From assembly GCF_036226765.1 (NCBI RefSeq), contig NZ_CP109017.1, positions 1,364,001 to 1,428,000 on the forward strand: a stretch of DNA of 64,000 nucleotides, given 5' to 3'. The notes below the pieces were generated by a model, which saw only the letters and a list, made by a program, of their open reading frames with translations, was not told the DNA's origin and ran no database searches. Below, piece by piece: positions 35,911-46,813 of the stretch; position 1 is the stretch's first letter, and every line of letters starts with the position of its first letter. Both the position numbers and the translations under genes were made by a program. Source of the stretch: Streptomyces sp. NBC_00670 (GTDB taxonomy: Bacteria; Actinomycetota; Actinomycetes; Streptomycetales; Streptomycetaceae).

Positions 35911-36763
35911 CCGGGTGGGCGAGGAACGAGTAGGCGAGGAACGAGTGGGCGAGGACGGGGTGAGTGACGACCGGGTGGGCGAGCCCGCGGACGCGCCGTC
36001 CGTGGTGCGTCACGCCGAGGAGGTGATGGGGACCGTCTTCTCCTTCGACGTGCGCGGTGGTGATCCGGACGCCGTGCGGCGGGCGCTGACCGAGGCGGTC
36101 GCCGGACTCCACCGGGTGGACGAGGTCTTCAGCACCTACCGCGAGCACAGCCAGATCTCCCGGCTCGCCCGGGGGGAGCTGGCCGTGGAGGAGTGCGATC
36201 CGGAGGTCGCCGAGGTGCTGGCGCTGGGTGCCGAGGCCGAGCGCCGCAGCGAGGGCTGGTTCAGCGTGCGCTACGAGGGCCGGCTCGACCCGACCGGGAT
36301 CGTCAAGGGCTGGGCCTGTGAGCGGGCCGCCCGTGCGCTGGCGGCGGCCGGGGCGACGGGGGTCAGCGTCAACGGCGGTGGCGACGTGCAGTTGTACGGC
36401 GTGCCCGGGCCGCAGCGGCCCTGGCGGGTCGGGATCTCCGATCCGTTGCGGCCGGGTGGGCTCGCGGCGGTGGTGTCGGCGGCGGGGGTGGAGCGGTTGG
36501 CGGTCGCCACGTCGGGGACGGCGGAGCGGGGGGCACACATCGTGGATCCGCGGACGAAGCGTTCCGCGGTGACCGACCTTGTGGCGGTCACCGTGGTGGG
36601 GCCGGCGCTCACGTGGGTGGACGCGTGGGCGACGGCGGCGTTCGCGATGGGGTCGCGGGAGGCGTTGGTGTGGTTGGAGTCCCTCCCGGACGCGGAGGCG
36701 CTGCTGATCACGGCGGGGAACGAGGTGCGGGCGACGAGCGGGTTGGCTTCTCGGCTGGGGTGA
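35903..36763 (+). CDS. apbE: FAD:protein FMN transferase
   Basis: 286 residues from the GTG at 35903; an alternative GTG at 35960 skips the odd N-terminal repeat. Family motifs: EEVMGTVFSFDV near the start, PTGIVKGWACERAARAL, VNGGGDVQLYG, GAHIVDPRTKRS and DAWATAAFAMG with the Mg ligands Asp and Thr. ApbE splits FAD and links FMN to Thr in FMN_bind proteins; two such substrates are encoded just upstream. No clear signal peptide is seen, so the site of action is uncertain. The first codons contain a 15-bp tandem repeat giving V-G-E-E-R. Confidence 0.92.
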   Translation: MADRVGEERVGEERVGEDGVSDDRVGEPADAPSVVRHAEEVMGTVFSFDVRGGDPDAVRRALTEAVAGLHRVDEVFSTYREHSQISRLARGELAVEECDPEVAEVLALGAEAERRSEGWFSVRYEGRLDPTGIVKGWACERAARALAAAGATGVSVNGGGDVQLYGVPGPQRPWRVGISDPLRPGGLAAVVSAAGVERLAVATSGTAERGAHIVDPRTKRSAVTDLVAVTVVGPALTWVDAWATAAFAMGSREALVWLESLPDAEALLITAGNEVRATSGLASRLG

Positions 36764-36794
36764 CTTCCCGGACGGGGCGGGTGGGGGTTCGCGC

Positions 36795-36893
36795 GGGCTT
36801 TTCTCGCCCCCGCCGCCCCTTCCCAATCCCGTCCCCCGGGGGCTGCGCCCCCGGACCCCCCTGAAAGATTGCGCAGTTCCCCGCGCCCCTTGA
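36795..36893 (-). repeat. Interspersed hairpin repeat, copy B
   Basis: On the minus strand: AAGGGGCGCGGGGAACTGCGC, a spacer, GGGTCCGGGGGCGCAGCCCCCGG as a hairpin (36836-36854), then GGGACGGGATTGGGAAGGGG and CGGCGGGGGCGAGAAAA. The same order of blocks is found at 62229-62346. It fills the gap between convergent apbE and argR and may work as their common terminator. Confidence 0.75.
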
Positions 36894-36897
36894 AAGC

Positions 36898-37461
36898 TCA
36901 GTGGCCGTTCTGGGCCAATCGCAGCAAGTGGTCCGCCAGGTTCTGGCCCCCGGAGGGATCCCTGCTGATGAGCAGCAGCGTGTCGTCGCCCGCGATCGTG
37001 CCCAGGATGTCGTGCAGTTCCGCCTGGTCGATCGCCGAGGCCAGGAACTGGGCCGCGCCCGGCGGGGTGCGCAGGACCACCAGGTTCGCGGACGCCTCCG
37101 CGGAGATCAGCAGCTCCGCGGAGAGCCGCCGCATCCGCTCCTCCTTCGCCGACTCGCCCAGCGGAGCGCGCGGCGTGCGGAAGCCGCCCTCGCTCGGCAC
37201 CGCGTAGATGAGGTCGCCGTCGTTGTTGCGGATCTTCACCGCGTTGAGCTCGTCGAGGTCCCGGGAGAGCGTCGCCTGGGTGACGCTCAGCCCGTCGTCG
37301 GCCAGCAGCTTGGCGAGCTGGCTCTGCGACCGCACCGGCTGCCGGTTGAGGATGTCCACGATCCGGCGGTGGCGCGCGGTGCGCGTCTGCGGCACCGCGG
37401 GCCCGCCCGCCTGGTCCTGGTCCGTCTCGTGGTCCCGGTCCTGGTGCTGCGGCTGACTCAT
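36898..37461 (-). CDS. argR: Arginine repressor
   Basis: 187 residues; an acidic, poorly conserved 25-residue N-terminus, then the winged helix ([28 protein letters not shown], recognition helix [14 protein letters not shown]) and the C-terminal hexamer/arginine domain with [12 protein letters not shown]. In the presence of arginine it should bind the ARG boxes before argC and argH. It is the last gene of the argCJBDR operon, 7 bases after argD, so it is itself repressed with its targets. Confidence 0.96.
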   Translation of the reverse strand: MSQPQHQDRDHETDQDQAGGPAVPQTRTARHRRIVDILNRQPVRSQSQLAKLLADDGLSVTQATLSRDLDELNAVKIRNNDGDLIYAVPSEGGFRTPRAPLGESAKEERMRRLSAELLISAEASANLVVLRTPPGAAQFLASAIDQAELHDILGTIAGDDTLLLISRDPSGGQNLADHLLRLAQNGH

Positions 37462-37468
37462 CGTCGTC

Positions 37469-38692
37469 TCACTCCGGATCTCCGTCCCCGTGGGCCTGCG
37501 CCAGGACGCCGGGGAGCGCCCGGAGGAACGCCTCCACCTCGTCGTCGCCGAGGTTCAGCGGCGGCATCAGCCGTACGACATCGGGGGCGGGCGCGTTCAC
37601 CAGGAGGCCGGCGTCCTGAGCCGCCTGCTGCGCCTTCTGGGCGAGCGGCTCGGTGAGCACGATACCCAGCAGCAGTCCGGCGCCCCGGACATGGTCGATC
37701 AACGGGTGGCCGAGCCCCTCGATGCCCTGGCGCAGCTTCTCGCTCTGCCGCTTGACGTTGTCGAGCAGCCCCTCGTCGGCGATCGTGTCGAGGACGGCGA
37801 GCCCCGCGGCGCAGGCGACCGGGTTGCCGCCGAAGGTGGAGCCGTGGTGGCCCGGCCGGAGCAGTTCGGCGGCCCGGCCGAAGGCGACGGTGGCGCCGAG
37901 CGGCAGTCCGCCGCCGAGCCCCTTGGCGAGGGTGACGACGTCGGGCAGGACGCCCTCGTGGGCCTGGTACTCGAACCAGTGGCCCGTGCGGCCGACGCCG
38001 GTCTGCACCTCGTCCAGGACCAGCAGCGAGCCGGTGGCGGCGGTGATCGCCCGGGCCGCCTTGAGATAGCCGGGGGGCGGGACGACGACGCCGTTCTCGC
38101 CCTGGATGGGTTCGATGACGACGAGGGCGGTCTCCTCGGTCACCGCGGCGGCCAGTGCCTGCGCGTCGCCGTAGGGGACGTGGGTGACCTCGCCGGGCAG
38201 CGGCAGGAACGGGTCGCGCTTGCCGGGCTGGCCGGTCAGCGCGAGGGCGCCCATGGTGCGGCCGTGGAAGCCGCCGTCGGTGGCGACCATGTGCGGCCGC
38301 CCGGTCAGCCGGCCGATCTTGAAGGCGCCCTCGTTGGCCTCGGCGCCGGAGTTGCAGAAGTAGACCTTGCCGTCCCGGCCGAAGCGCTGGAGCAGCCGTT
38401 CGGCGAGCGCGACCGGCGGTTCGGCGACGAACAGGTTGGAGACGTGGCCGAGGGAGGCGATCTGCCGGCTGACGGCCTCGACGATCGCCGGGTGGGCGTG
38501 GCCGAGGGCGTTGACCGCGATGCCGCCGACGAAGTCGAGGTACTCCGTGCCGTCGGCGTCCCACAGCCTGGCGCCCGCGCCGCGCACCAGGGGCAGCCGG
38601 GGGGTGCCGTAGTTGTTCATCAGGGCGCCCTGCCAGCGGGCGGTCAGCTGCTGGTTGCCCGTGTCCTGCTTGTCCGTGTCCCGGTTGCTCAC
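37469..38692 (-). CDS. argD: Acetylornithine aminotransferase
   Basis: 407 residues, fold-type I class III PLP enzyme. Blocks: [55 protein letters not shown] and [14 protein letters not shown] with the PLP lysine. It converts N-acetylglutamate semialdehyde to N-acetylornithine. The GTG start overlaps the argB stop as GTGA. Length is normal for the family. Confidence 0.96.
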   Translation of the reverse strand: MSNRDTDKQDTGNQQLTARWQGALMNNYGTPRLPLVRGAGARLWDADGTEYLDFVGGIAVNALGHAHPAIVEAVSRQIASLGHVSNLFVAEPPVALAERLLQRFGRDGKVYFCNSGAEANEGAFKIGRLTGRPHMVATDGGFHGRTMGALALTGQPGKRDPFLPLPGEVTHVPYGDAQALAAAVTEETALVVIEPIQGENGVVVPPPGYLKAARAITAATGSLLVLDEVQTGVGRTGHWFEYQAHEGVLPDVVTLAKGLGGGLPLGATVAFGRAAELLRPGHHGSTFGGNPVACAAGLAVLDTIADEGLLDNVKRQSEKLRQGIEGLGHPLIDHVRGAGLLLGIVLTEPLAQKAQQAAQDAGLLVNAPAPDVVRLMPPLNLGDDEVEAFLRALPGVLAQAHGDGDPE

Positions 38693-39590
38693 GACTCCCC
38701 CTGTCCGTCCGGCACGACCATCGTGCCGATGCCCTCGTCGGTGAAGATCTCCAGCAGGATCGAGTGCGGGACCCGGCCGTCGATGACGCGGGCGGTGGTG
38801 ACGCCGCCCCGTACGGCGTGCAGACAGCCCTCCATCTTGGGCACCATGCCCGAGGAGAGCTCCGGCAGCAGTTTCTCCAGCTGGCTCGCGGTGAGCCGGC
38901 TGATCACCTCGTCGCTGTTCGGCCAGTCCTCGTAGAGGCCCTCGACGTCGGTGAGGACCATCAGGGTCTCGGCGCCCAGCGCCGCAGCGAGTGCCGCAGC
39001 CGCCGTATCAGCATTGACGTTGTAGACATGGTGGTCGTCCTGACTGCGCGCGATCGAGGAGACGACCGGGATGCGGCCGTCGGCGAGCAGTGCCTCGATG
39101 GCGCCGGTGTCGATCTCGGTGATCTCGCCGACCCGTCCGATGTCGACCGGCTCGCCGTCGATCTCGGGGGTGTGCTTGGTGGCGGTGAGGGTGTGCGCGT
39201 CCTCGCCGGTGAGGCCGACGGCGAGCGGGCCGTGCCGGTTGAGCAGCCCGACCAGTTCGCGCTGCACCTGCCCGGCGAGCACCATCCGTACGACGTCCAT
39301 GGCGTCCTCGGTGGTGACGCGCAGCCCGGCCTTGAACTCGCTGACGATGCCGTGCCGGTCGAGGGCGGCGCTGATCTGCGGGCCGCCGCCGTGCACGACG
39401 ACCGGCTTGAGCCCGGCGTGCCGCAGGAAGACGACGTCCTGGGCGAAGGCCGCCTTCAGGTCCTCGTCCACCATGGCGTTGCCGCCGAACTTGATGACGA
39501 CCGTCTTGCCGTGGTGGCGGGTGAGCCAGGGCAGCGCCTCGATGAGGATCCGGGCCTTGGGGAGCGCGGTGTGCTTCCGCGTCTGGTTGC

Positions 39591-39594
<4 letters not shown>
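38689..39594 (-). CDS. argB: Acetylglutamate kinase
   Basis: 301 residues from the ATG at 39594, which overlaps the argJ stop (ATGA). Amino-acid-kinase fold: [44 protein letters not shown] and a K-containing GMVPKMEGC. It phosphorylates N-acetylglutamate with ATP. The N-terminal helix [17 protein letters not shown] is typical of arginine-sensitive hexameric forms, so feedback inhibition by arginine is likely. Confidence 0.96.
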
Positions 39595-41820
<2,226 letters not shown>

Positions 41821-41828
41821 TCACGGGC

Positions 41829-42272
41829 TCAGGCCCCTCGCTGTGCGGGCAGACCCTCCCCCTTCGGCTGCATGATCATGCGGGAGACCACGAAGGTGAC
41901 CGGAATCGCCGCGGCGGAGGCGAGGAGCGGGGCGAAGCGGCTGCCGGAATGCAGGACGTCGACGATCACGTAGAGACCCACGGTGGTGACGGTGAAATTC
42001 GTGGCGTTGGTCAGCGGGAAAAGCAGGAATTTGCGCCAGGTCGGCTTGATCCGATAGGTGAACCACGCATTGAGGAAAAAGGAACCGGTCATGCTGATCA
42101 GGGATCCCAGCACATGGGCGGCGAGATAGGGAAGCCGGGGCAGCAGCAGCAGATAGGAACCGTAATACGTGCCGGTGTTCACGACGCCGACGAGGGAGAA
42201 GACGAGGATCTGCCGCGCCATCGGACGGACGGGTGGCGCGGCGGCGGTCTCGGTCGTGCCGGTCGTGGACAT
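41829..42272 (-). CDS. GtrA-family membrane protein
   Basis: 147 residues with four membrane segments: ILVFSLVGVVNTGTYYGSYLLLL, YLAAHVLGSLISMTGSFFLNAWF, FTVTTVGLYVIVDVL and LLASAAAIPVTFVVSRM. The RQILVFSLVGVVNTG opening is the GtrA signature; FFLNAWFTYR is the second. Members help to move polyprenyl-phosphate-linked sugars across the membrane. The ATG overlaps the stop of the GT2 gene (TGATG). Forms a set with that GT2 and the YfhO protein. Confidence 0.9.
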   Translation of the reverse strand: MSTTGTTETAAAPPVRPMARQILVFSLVGVVNTGTYYGSYLLLLPRLPYLAAHVLGSLISMTGSFFLNAWFTYRIKPTWRKFLLFPLTNATNFTVTTVGLYVIVDVLHSGSRFAPLLASAAAIPVTFVVSRMIMQPKGEGLPAQRGA

Positions 42273-43372
42273 CAGCGGACGAGGTGCTTCCGTGTGGTTC
42301 CCGCACCGGTCCTCGCCTCGGTCTTCGCGCCGGTCCCCGCCTCGGTCTTCGCACCCGTCTCCGTGCCGCTCCCCGTCTCGCTCCCCGGGTGCGCCACGCC
42401 CTCCGCGCGCTGCCCGGCCTCCGTGCCCGGCCCGGTCTCCGCACCTCGCACATTGCTCGCCTTCACCAGGAAGTGCGGGCGGCCCTTGACCTCGTAGTAG
42501 ATCCGGCCGGTGTACTCCCCCACCACGCCCAGCATCACCATCTGTACCCCGGCCAGCGCCGTGACCACGGTGATCGTCGTGACGTAGCCGGGGGTGCGCA
42601 CCCCGTTGACGAGTGCCGCGCCGACGATCCACGCGGTGTAGAGCGCGGCGCACAGCAGCAGCCCCATGCCGAGGTGGAGGGCGGTGCGCAGGGGCCGGTT
42701 GTTGAACGACAGCAGCCCGTCGAGGCCGTAGTTGAGCAGGGACTTCAGCGTCCAGGAGCTGCGGCCGTGGGTGCGCACCTCGTTCTCGTAGGCGAGCGTG
42801 GTGCCGGGGAAGCCGACCCAGGCGAACAGGCCCTTGGAGAAGCGGTTGTACTCGCTCATGGACAGCACGGCGTCCACCACGCGCCTCGACAGCAGCCGGA
42901 AGTCGCCGACGCCGTCGACGAGTTCGACGTCGACGAGCCGGTTGACGATCCGGTAGTACAGGCGGGCGGTGAGGGTCCGGGTGAACCGGTCGCCGCCGCG
43001 GTCGCGGCGGGCCATCACCTGGTCGTAGCCCTGTGCGTGCAGTTCGACCAGGCGGGGGATCAGCCGCGGCGGGTGCTGCAGATCGGAGTCCATGACGACG
43101 ACGCAGTCCCCCGAGGCGTGACGCAGTCCGGCGAGCAGGGCGGCCTCCTTGCCGAAGTTACGGCTCAACGAGACGTACCGTACCCGCGGATCGCGGTCGG
43201 CGAGGGAGCGCAGCAAGGTCAGGGTGCGGTCGCGGCTGCCGTCGTCGACGTACACGAACTCGGTGTCGTGGCCGAGCGGCAGCAGGTCGTCGACGACCTT
43301 GCCGACTTCCTCGTGGAAGCGTTCGATGACGTCTTCCTCGTTGTGGCAGGGGGCGACGATCGAGATGAGCAT
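42272..43372 (-). CDS. Polyprenyl-phosphate glycosyltransferase (GT2, GtrB-like)
   Basis: 366 residues. GT-A fold with SIVAPCHNEEDVIERF, EFVYVDDGSRDRTL, SRNFGKEAALLAGL and VVMDSDLQHPP (DxD region). Two C-terminal membrane segments (LGMGLLLCAALYTAWIVGAALV, ITVVTALAGVQMVMLGVVGEYTG) and the RIYYEVKGRPHFLV ending are those of CsbB/GtrB-type enzymes that make C55-P-sugar. The last 45 residues are a low-complexity T-E-A-G-T-G-A-K tail, not part of the family. It lies between YfhO and GtrA. Confidence 0.92.
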   Translation of the reverse strand: MLISIVAPCHNEEDVIERFHEEVGKVVDDLLPLGHDTEFVYVDDGSRDRTLTLLRSLADRDPRVRYVSLSRNFGKEAALLAGLRHASGDCVVVMDSDLQHPPRLIPRLVELHAQGYDQVMARRDRGGDRFTRTLTARLYYRIVNRLVDVELVDGVGDFRLLSRRVVDAVLSMSEYNRFSKGLFAWVGFPGTTLAYENEVRTHGRSSWTLKSLLNYGLDGLLSFNNRPLRTALHLGMGLLLCAALYTAWIVGAALVNGVRTPGYVTTITVVTALAGVQMVMLGVVGEYTGRIYYEVKGRPHFLVKASNVRGAETGPGTEAGQRAEGVAHPGSETGSGTETGAKTEAGTGAKTEARTGAGTTRKHLVR

Positions 43373-43395
43373 GGTGGGGTTCTCCCGTGGCGCGG

Positions 43396-46008
43396 TCAGC
43401 GAGCGTGGGTCACGCGCTCGCGCGGTGGTGCGGCCGTCGGCGGGGCCCAGGGCCCCGGGGTCCGGCGGCGGCGGACGGCGGCGAGGACGGCGAGCGCCGC
43501 CGTGACGAGCAGCGCGACACCTCCGATCGCGGAGCCCAGCCGCAGGCCGGGCGGGTGGAAGGTGCAGGTGAACGTGGTGGCGGAGCCGTCGAGGGGGACG
43601 GCGATCAGCCCGTGGTAGGTGGCGGCGGGCCGTTCCGCGCCGTCCCCGGCGGCGCAGCGCCAGCCGGCGATACGGGGTGCGGCGAGGACGGCGGTGCCCG
43701 TGCTGCCGGCCGGGAGCCGGGCGTGGACGGTGGCGCCGGAGACGCTGACCTCGGTGGCGCCGGTCTCCGTGAGCCGGTCGACGGCGGCGCGCAGCCGGGC
43801 GGTGTCGAGGCAGCCGACGGCGCCGGAAGGGACGGTGGTGCCAGCCCGGTTCGGGGTCAGCGCGATGCGCAGCCGGCCGGAGTCGGGGACGGTGCCGAGG
43901 GGTTGCATGGCCGCGAGCCGGCTGCCGGCGGCGTTGGAGCGGAACCGGGCGGCGGCGGCAGGGGTGCCCGTGAGCCGTGCGGTGCCCGAGAAGCGCGGGG
44001 CCCACAGGAACGCCTCGTCGCCCGCCCGGCACCGCGCGGTGACGGCGGCCGGGCCGCCCGCGTCGGTGCGGACGGTGGCGCGGGGCACGGTGTAGACGCG
44101 GCTGCCGAGCAGCAGTTCCTGGTTGCGGTAGGGCGAGGTGCCGAACCCGGCGGCGGAGCCCTTGTCCGGCCGCACGGTGACCAGGGGCGGCACCTGGCTG
44201 CGGGAGACGGTCACCGGGCTGTCGTCCCGCGGGTTCCAGCGCTGGTGCTGGTCCGGCGGGGAGTGCACGCGGGCGCCGACGGAGAACACGGCGTCGGTGA
44301 CCGGGTTGTCCAGGCTCTGCAGGCTGCGGCCGAGCGAGGTGGAGCCGCCGCCGAGCGCGGTGAGCGTCCGGCTGAGCACGTCGGCGGTGAGGCTGCTGTA
44401 GTACTGCGCGCCCTGGCCGCCGACCATCAGCGGGTCGTTGGCCACGGTCTGCTCCCGGCCGGGGTCGGTGCGGTAGCGGGGCCAGCCGTCGGCTCCGTCG
44501 ACCGCCTGGGCCTGCTCTTCCTGGCGGGTGCCCCAGGGCGCGTAGTCGTCCATGTGGTTGAGGCGCAGCCGGGTGGCCACGGCGTCGGTCGCCCCGGCCT
44601 CGCCGAGCTGTGTGGCGGTGAGCAGCACCACGGCGAGACCGGCGAGGACGGTACGGCGGCGGCCCGTACCGGGCGTTGCTCCGGCGCCCCGCTCCCCGGC
44701 GGCGTGCCAAGTGAGCAGGGCGAGGCCGCCCAGGGTGCCCGCAGCGGCGAGGAGCAGCACCGGCGGGCCGTACGAGGTGTCCTCCAGGCCGCTGCGGCTC
44801 GCCAGGGCGGCGAGCACGGCGAACAGCAGGCTCCCCGCACCCAGGGCGCGCCATCCGGGCGGCCCGTAGGCGAGCGCGTGCCAGGCGGCGCACACCAGCA
44901 GCGCGCAGAGCACGAACGCCTGCCGGTACGGACTGCCGTTGGGCGTGGTGAAGGCGTGCCAGGCCAGATGCGTCGGCGTCCACTGCATCGACAGCGCGAC
45001 GGCGACGACCAGCACCGTCCATCCGGCGCGCTCGCGCACCGGTACCGCCCGGTGGAAGGGCAGGGCGAGGGCGAGTACGAGGGCCGTGATGCCCACGTAG
45101 ACGCCCGGGCTGGAGTAGGAGTACGTGGTCGGCAGCAGGCGGGCGAGCAGGTCCGTGCCGTCCACCGGGTGGAAGGTGCCGGCGCGGCCCGGGTAGGCGT
45201 GGCGCGTGCCGGCGTAGACGACCACGACCAGCGGTGCGGCCAGGCCCGCCCCGAGTGCGGTGGTGAGCGCGGCCCGGCCCGCCGCCGCGAACGCGCGCCG
45301 GCGCGGCGGTCCGCTGAGCCAGAGCCGCAGCAGGAGGACGAGGCCGGCGCCGAGGGTGGCCATGTAGGCGGTGTAGAAGTTGGCGGTCCAGGCGAGCGCC
45401 ACGATCAGCACGCCCGCCACCCGGTGCCGCCCCTCCCGCGCCCACTCCCCCACCAGGCACAGCAGCGGCAGGGCGAGGAGGCCGTCGAGCCACATCGGGT
45501 TGTACGAGGCGTAGGACAGGGTCCAGCCGCACAGGGCGTACGAGGCGCCGAGCAGCCCGGCGGCCCACCAGGGGCCGGGGCGCAGGCGCGGCAGCAGCCA
45601 GGCCATGGCGGCGCCGGCGCACGCGGCCTTCAGGAGGGTGAGGACGTACACCGCGAGGTCGATCTCGTCGCGCGGGAAGAGCGCCACCAGCGGGGCGAAC
45701 GGGCTGCTGAGGTAGGTGCCGAGGTCGGGCAGGAAGCTGGACCCGTATCCGGACTGCCAGTTGACGAGCAGTCCGCCGTCGGCACGGCCGTGCAGCAGGT
45801 CCCACAGGTGCGCGTGGAAGGGCACGTACTGGTTGCCCAGGTCGTTGACGTCACGGGTACGGGAACCGAAGGGGAAGCTGCGGGCCAGGACGTCGCCGCC
45901 GCAGAGCGCGGTGGTGGTGAGCACCGCGGCGAGCAGCGCGGCGGCCCGCCCGTCGCGCGGGACGCGCGCCCACGCCGCCGTGGTACTCGGCCGGATCGAC
46001 CCGTTCAT
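43396..46008 (-). CDS. YfhO-family membrane glycosyltransferase
   Basis: About 870 residues. The N-terminal half has about a dozen membrane segments with motifs typical of GT-C proteins: VNDLGNQYVPFHAHLWDLLHG near the first loop, WQSGYGSSFLPDLGTYLSSP, and NPMWLDGLLALPLL. The C-terminal 400 residues form a soluble extracytoplasmic region followed by a last membrane helix. In Firmicutes YfhO uses C55-P-sugar made by CsbB/GtrB to decorate teichoic acid; here the substrate is unknown. GGGGAG precedes the ATG at 46008; another ATG lies at 46026. The stop is 23 bases before the GT2 start. Confidence 0.88.
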   Translation of the reverse strand: MNGSIRPSTTAAWARVPRDGRAAALLAAVLTTTALCGGDVLARSFPFGSRTRDVNDLGNQYVPFHAHLWDLLHGRADGGLLVNWQSGYGSSFLPDLGTYLSSPFAPLVALFPRDEIDLAVYVLTLLKAACAGAAMAWLLPRLRPGPWWAAGLLGASYALCGWTLSYASYNPMWLDGLLALPLLCLVGEWAREGRHRVAGVLIVALAWTANFYTAYMATLGAGLVLLLRLWLSGPPRRRAFAAAGRAALTTALGAGLAAPLVVVVYAGTRHAYPGRAGTFHPVDGTDLLARLLPTTYSYSSPGVYVGITALVLALALPFHRAVPVRERAGWTVLVVAVALSMQWTPTHLAWHAFTTPNGSPYRQAFVLCALLVCAAWHALAYGPPGWRALGAGSLLFAVLAALASRSGLEDTSYGPPVLLLAAAGTLGGLALLTWHAAGERGAGATPGTGRRRTVLAGLAVVLLTATQLGEAGATDAVATRLRLNHMDDYAPWGTRQEEQAQAVDGADGWPRYRTDPGREQTVANDPLMVGGQGAQYYSSLTADVLSRTLTALGGGSTSLGRSLQSLDNPVTDAVFSVGARVHSPPDQHQRWNPRDDSPVTVSRSQVPPLVTVRPDKGSAAGFGTSPYRNQELLLGSRVYTVPRATVRTDAGGPAAVTARCRAGDEAFLWAPRFSGTARLTGTPAAAARFRSNAAGSRLAAMQPLGTVPDSGRLRIALTPNRAGTTVPSGAVGCLDTARLRAAVDRLTETGATEVSVSGATVHARLPAGSTGTAVLAAPRIAGWRCAAGDGAERPAATYHGLIAVPLDGSATTFTCTFHPPGLRLGSAIGGVALLVTAALAVLAAVRRRRTPGPWAPPTAAPPRERVTHAR

Positions 46009-46288
46009 TCTCGACAGACTCCCCATTGTTGATTCGCCCGTTAAGACGGGCAGACTTTCCGCATGGTTGTACTCGGCAGTGGAATTTCCGCGACGGATTC
46101 GCGGGGATTCGGAATGCGGAGAAGTACGGGGGAGTTCTTTTCAACGGAATTCTTGCCGAGGGGGAAACAAAAGCCGACGCGTATGCGAAGCGGGGGTTAA
46201 TTCACGGTCCCGTCCCGCGGGCGGCAGGATGGGGGGCGGGCACGCCGACGGGGCGTGCGGCGGACCGGGGTGCGACGGAGGGCGTGAC

Positions 46289-46738
46289 GTGAGGGGCGAG
46301 TTCTGGCCGGTGCCGGACGTACTGGCGTATCTGGCCGGGGAGTGGCGGGTCGAGCGGTCGGCGCGGGACCTGTCCGGCGGCGAGGAGGGCCGGTTCACCG
46401 GGACGACGGGGTTCGGGCCGCTCGACGGCGGCGGGCTGCTGCACGAGGAGGCCGGGACGTTCGTCTGGCAGGGCGTGGCCCGGCCGGCGACGCGGACGCT
46501 GCGGTTCCTGCCGGGCAGCGGCGGGGCGGGCACGGCGGACGTGCGGTTCGCGGACGGGCGCCCCTTTCACGACCTGGACCTGAGCACCGGGCGGTACGTC
46601 GCCGACCACCCCTGCGCGGCCGACTTCTACCGGGGCGAGTTCACCGTGCGGGACCGGGACCACTGGCGGACGGTGTGGCGGGTGGGCGGCCCGGCGAAGG
46701 ACCTGGTGCTGACGACCGACTACGCCCGGGTGGGCTGA
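46289..46738 (+). CDS. DUF6314-type small beta-barrel protein
   Basis: 149 residues from a GTG with GGAGG 7 bases upstream. The sequence YLAGEWRVERSARDLSGGEEGRFTGTTGF, then LHEEAGTFVWQG and YRGEFTVRDRDHWRTVWRVGGPAKDLVLTTDY, is a family of lipocalin-like single-domain proteins in actinobacteria that I recognise only as uncharacterised. There is no signal peptide or membrane segment. Divergent from the YfhO gene across 280 bases. Confidence 0.75.
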   Translation: MRGEFWPVPDVLAYLAGEWRVERSARDLSGGEEGRFTGTTGFGPLDGGGLLHEEAGTFVWQGVARPATRTLRFLPGSGGAGTADVRFADGRPFHDLDLSTGRYVADHPCAADFYRGEFTVRDRDHWRTVWRVGGPAKDLVLTTDYARVG

Positions 46739-46813
46739 GGGCGGACGGCCGGGCCCCCACGCGGGCGGGCCGGGACTACGCGCGGGCGGGCCGAGGACGG
46801 AGGCGGGCCGGGG

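Noticed and set aside
42272-45805. One 1177-codon minus frame covering YfhO and GT2
   Set aside because: Only its last 366 codons are a real gene (GT2). The upstream part is an out-of-frame reading of yfhO, low in complexity; GT2 has its own start at 43372.
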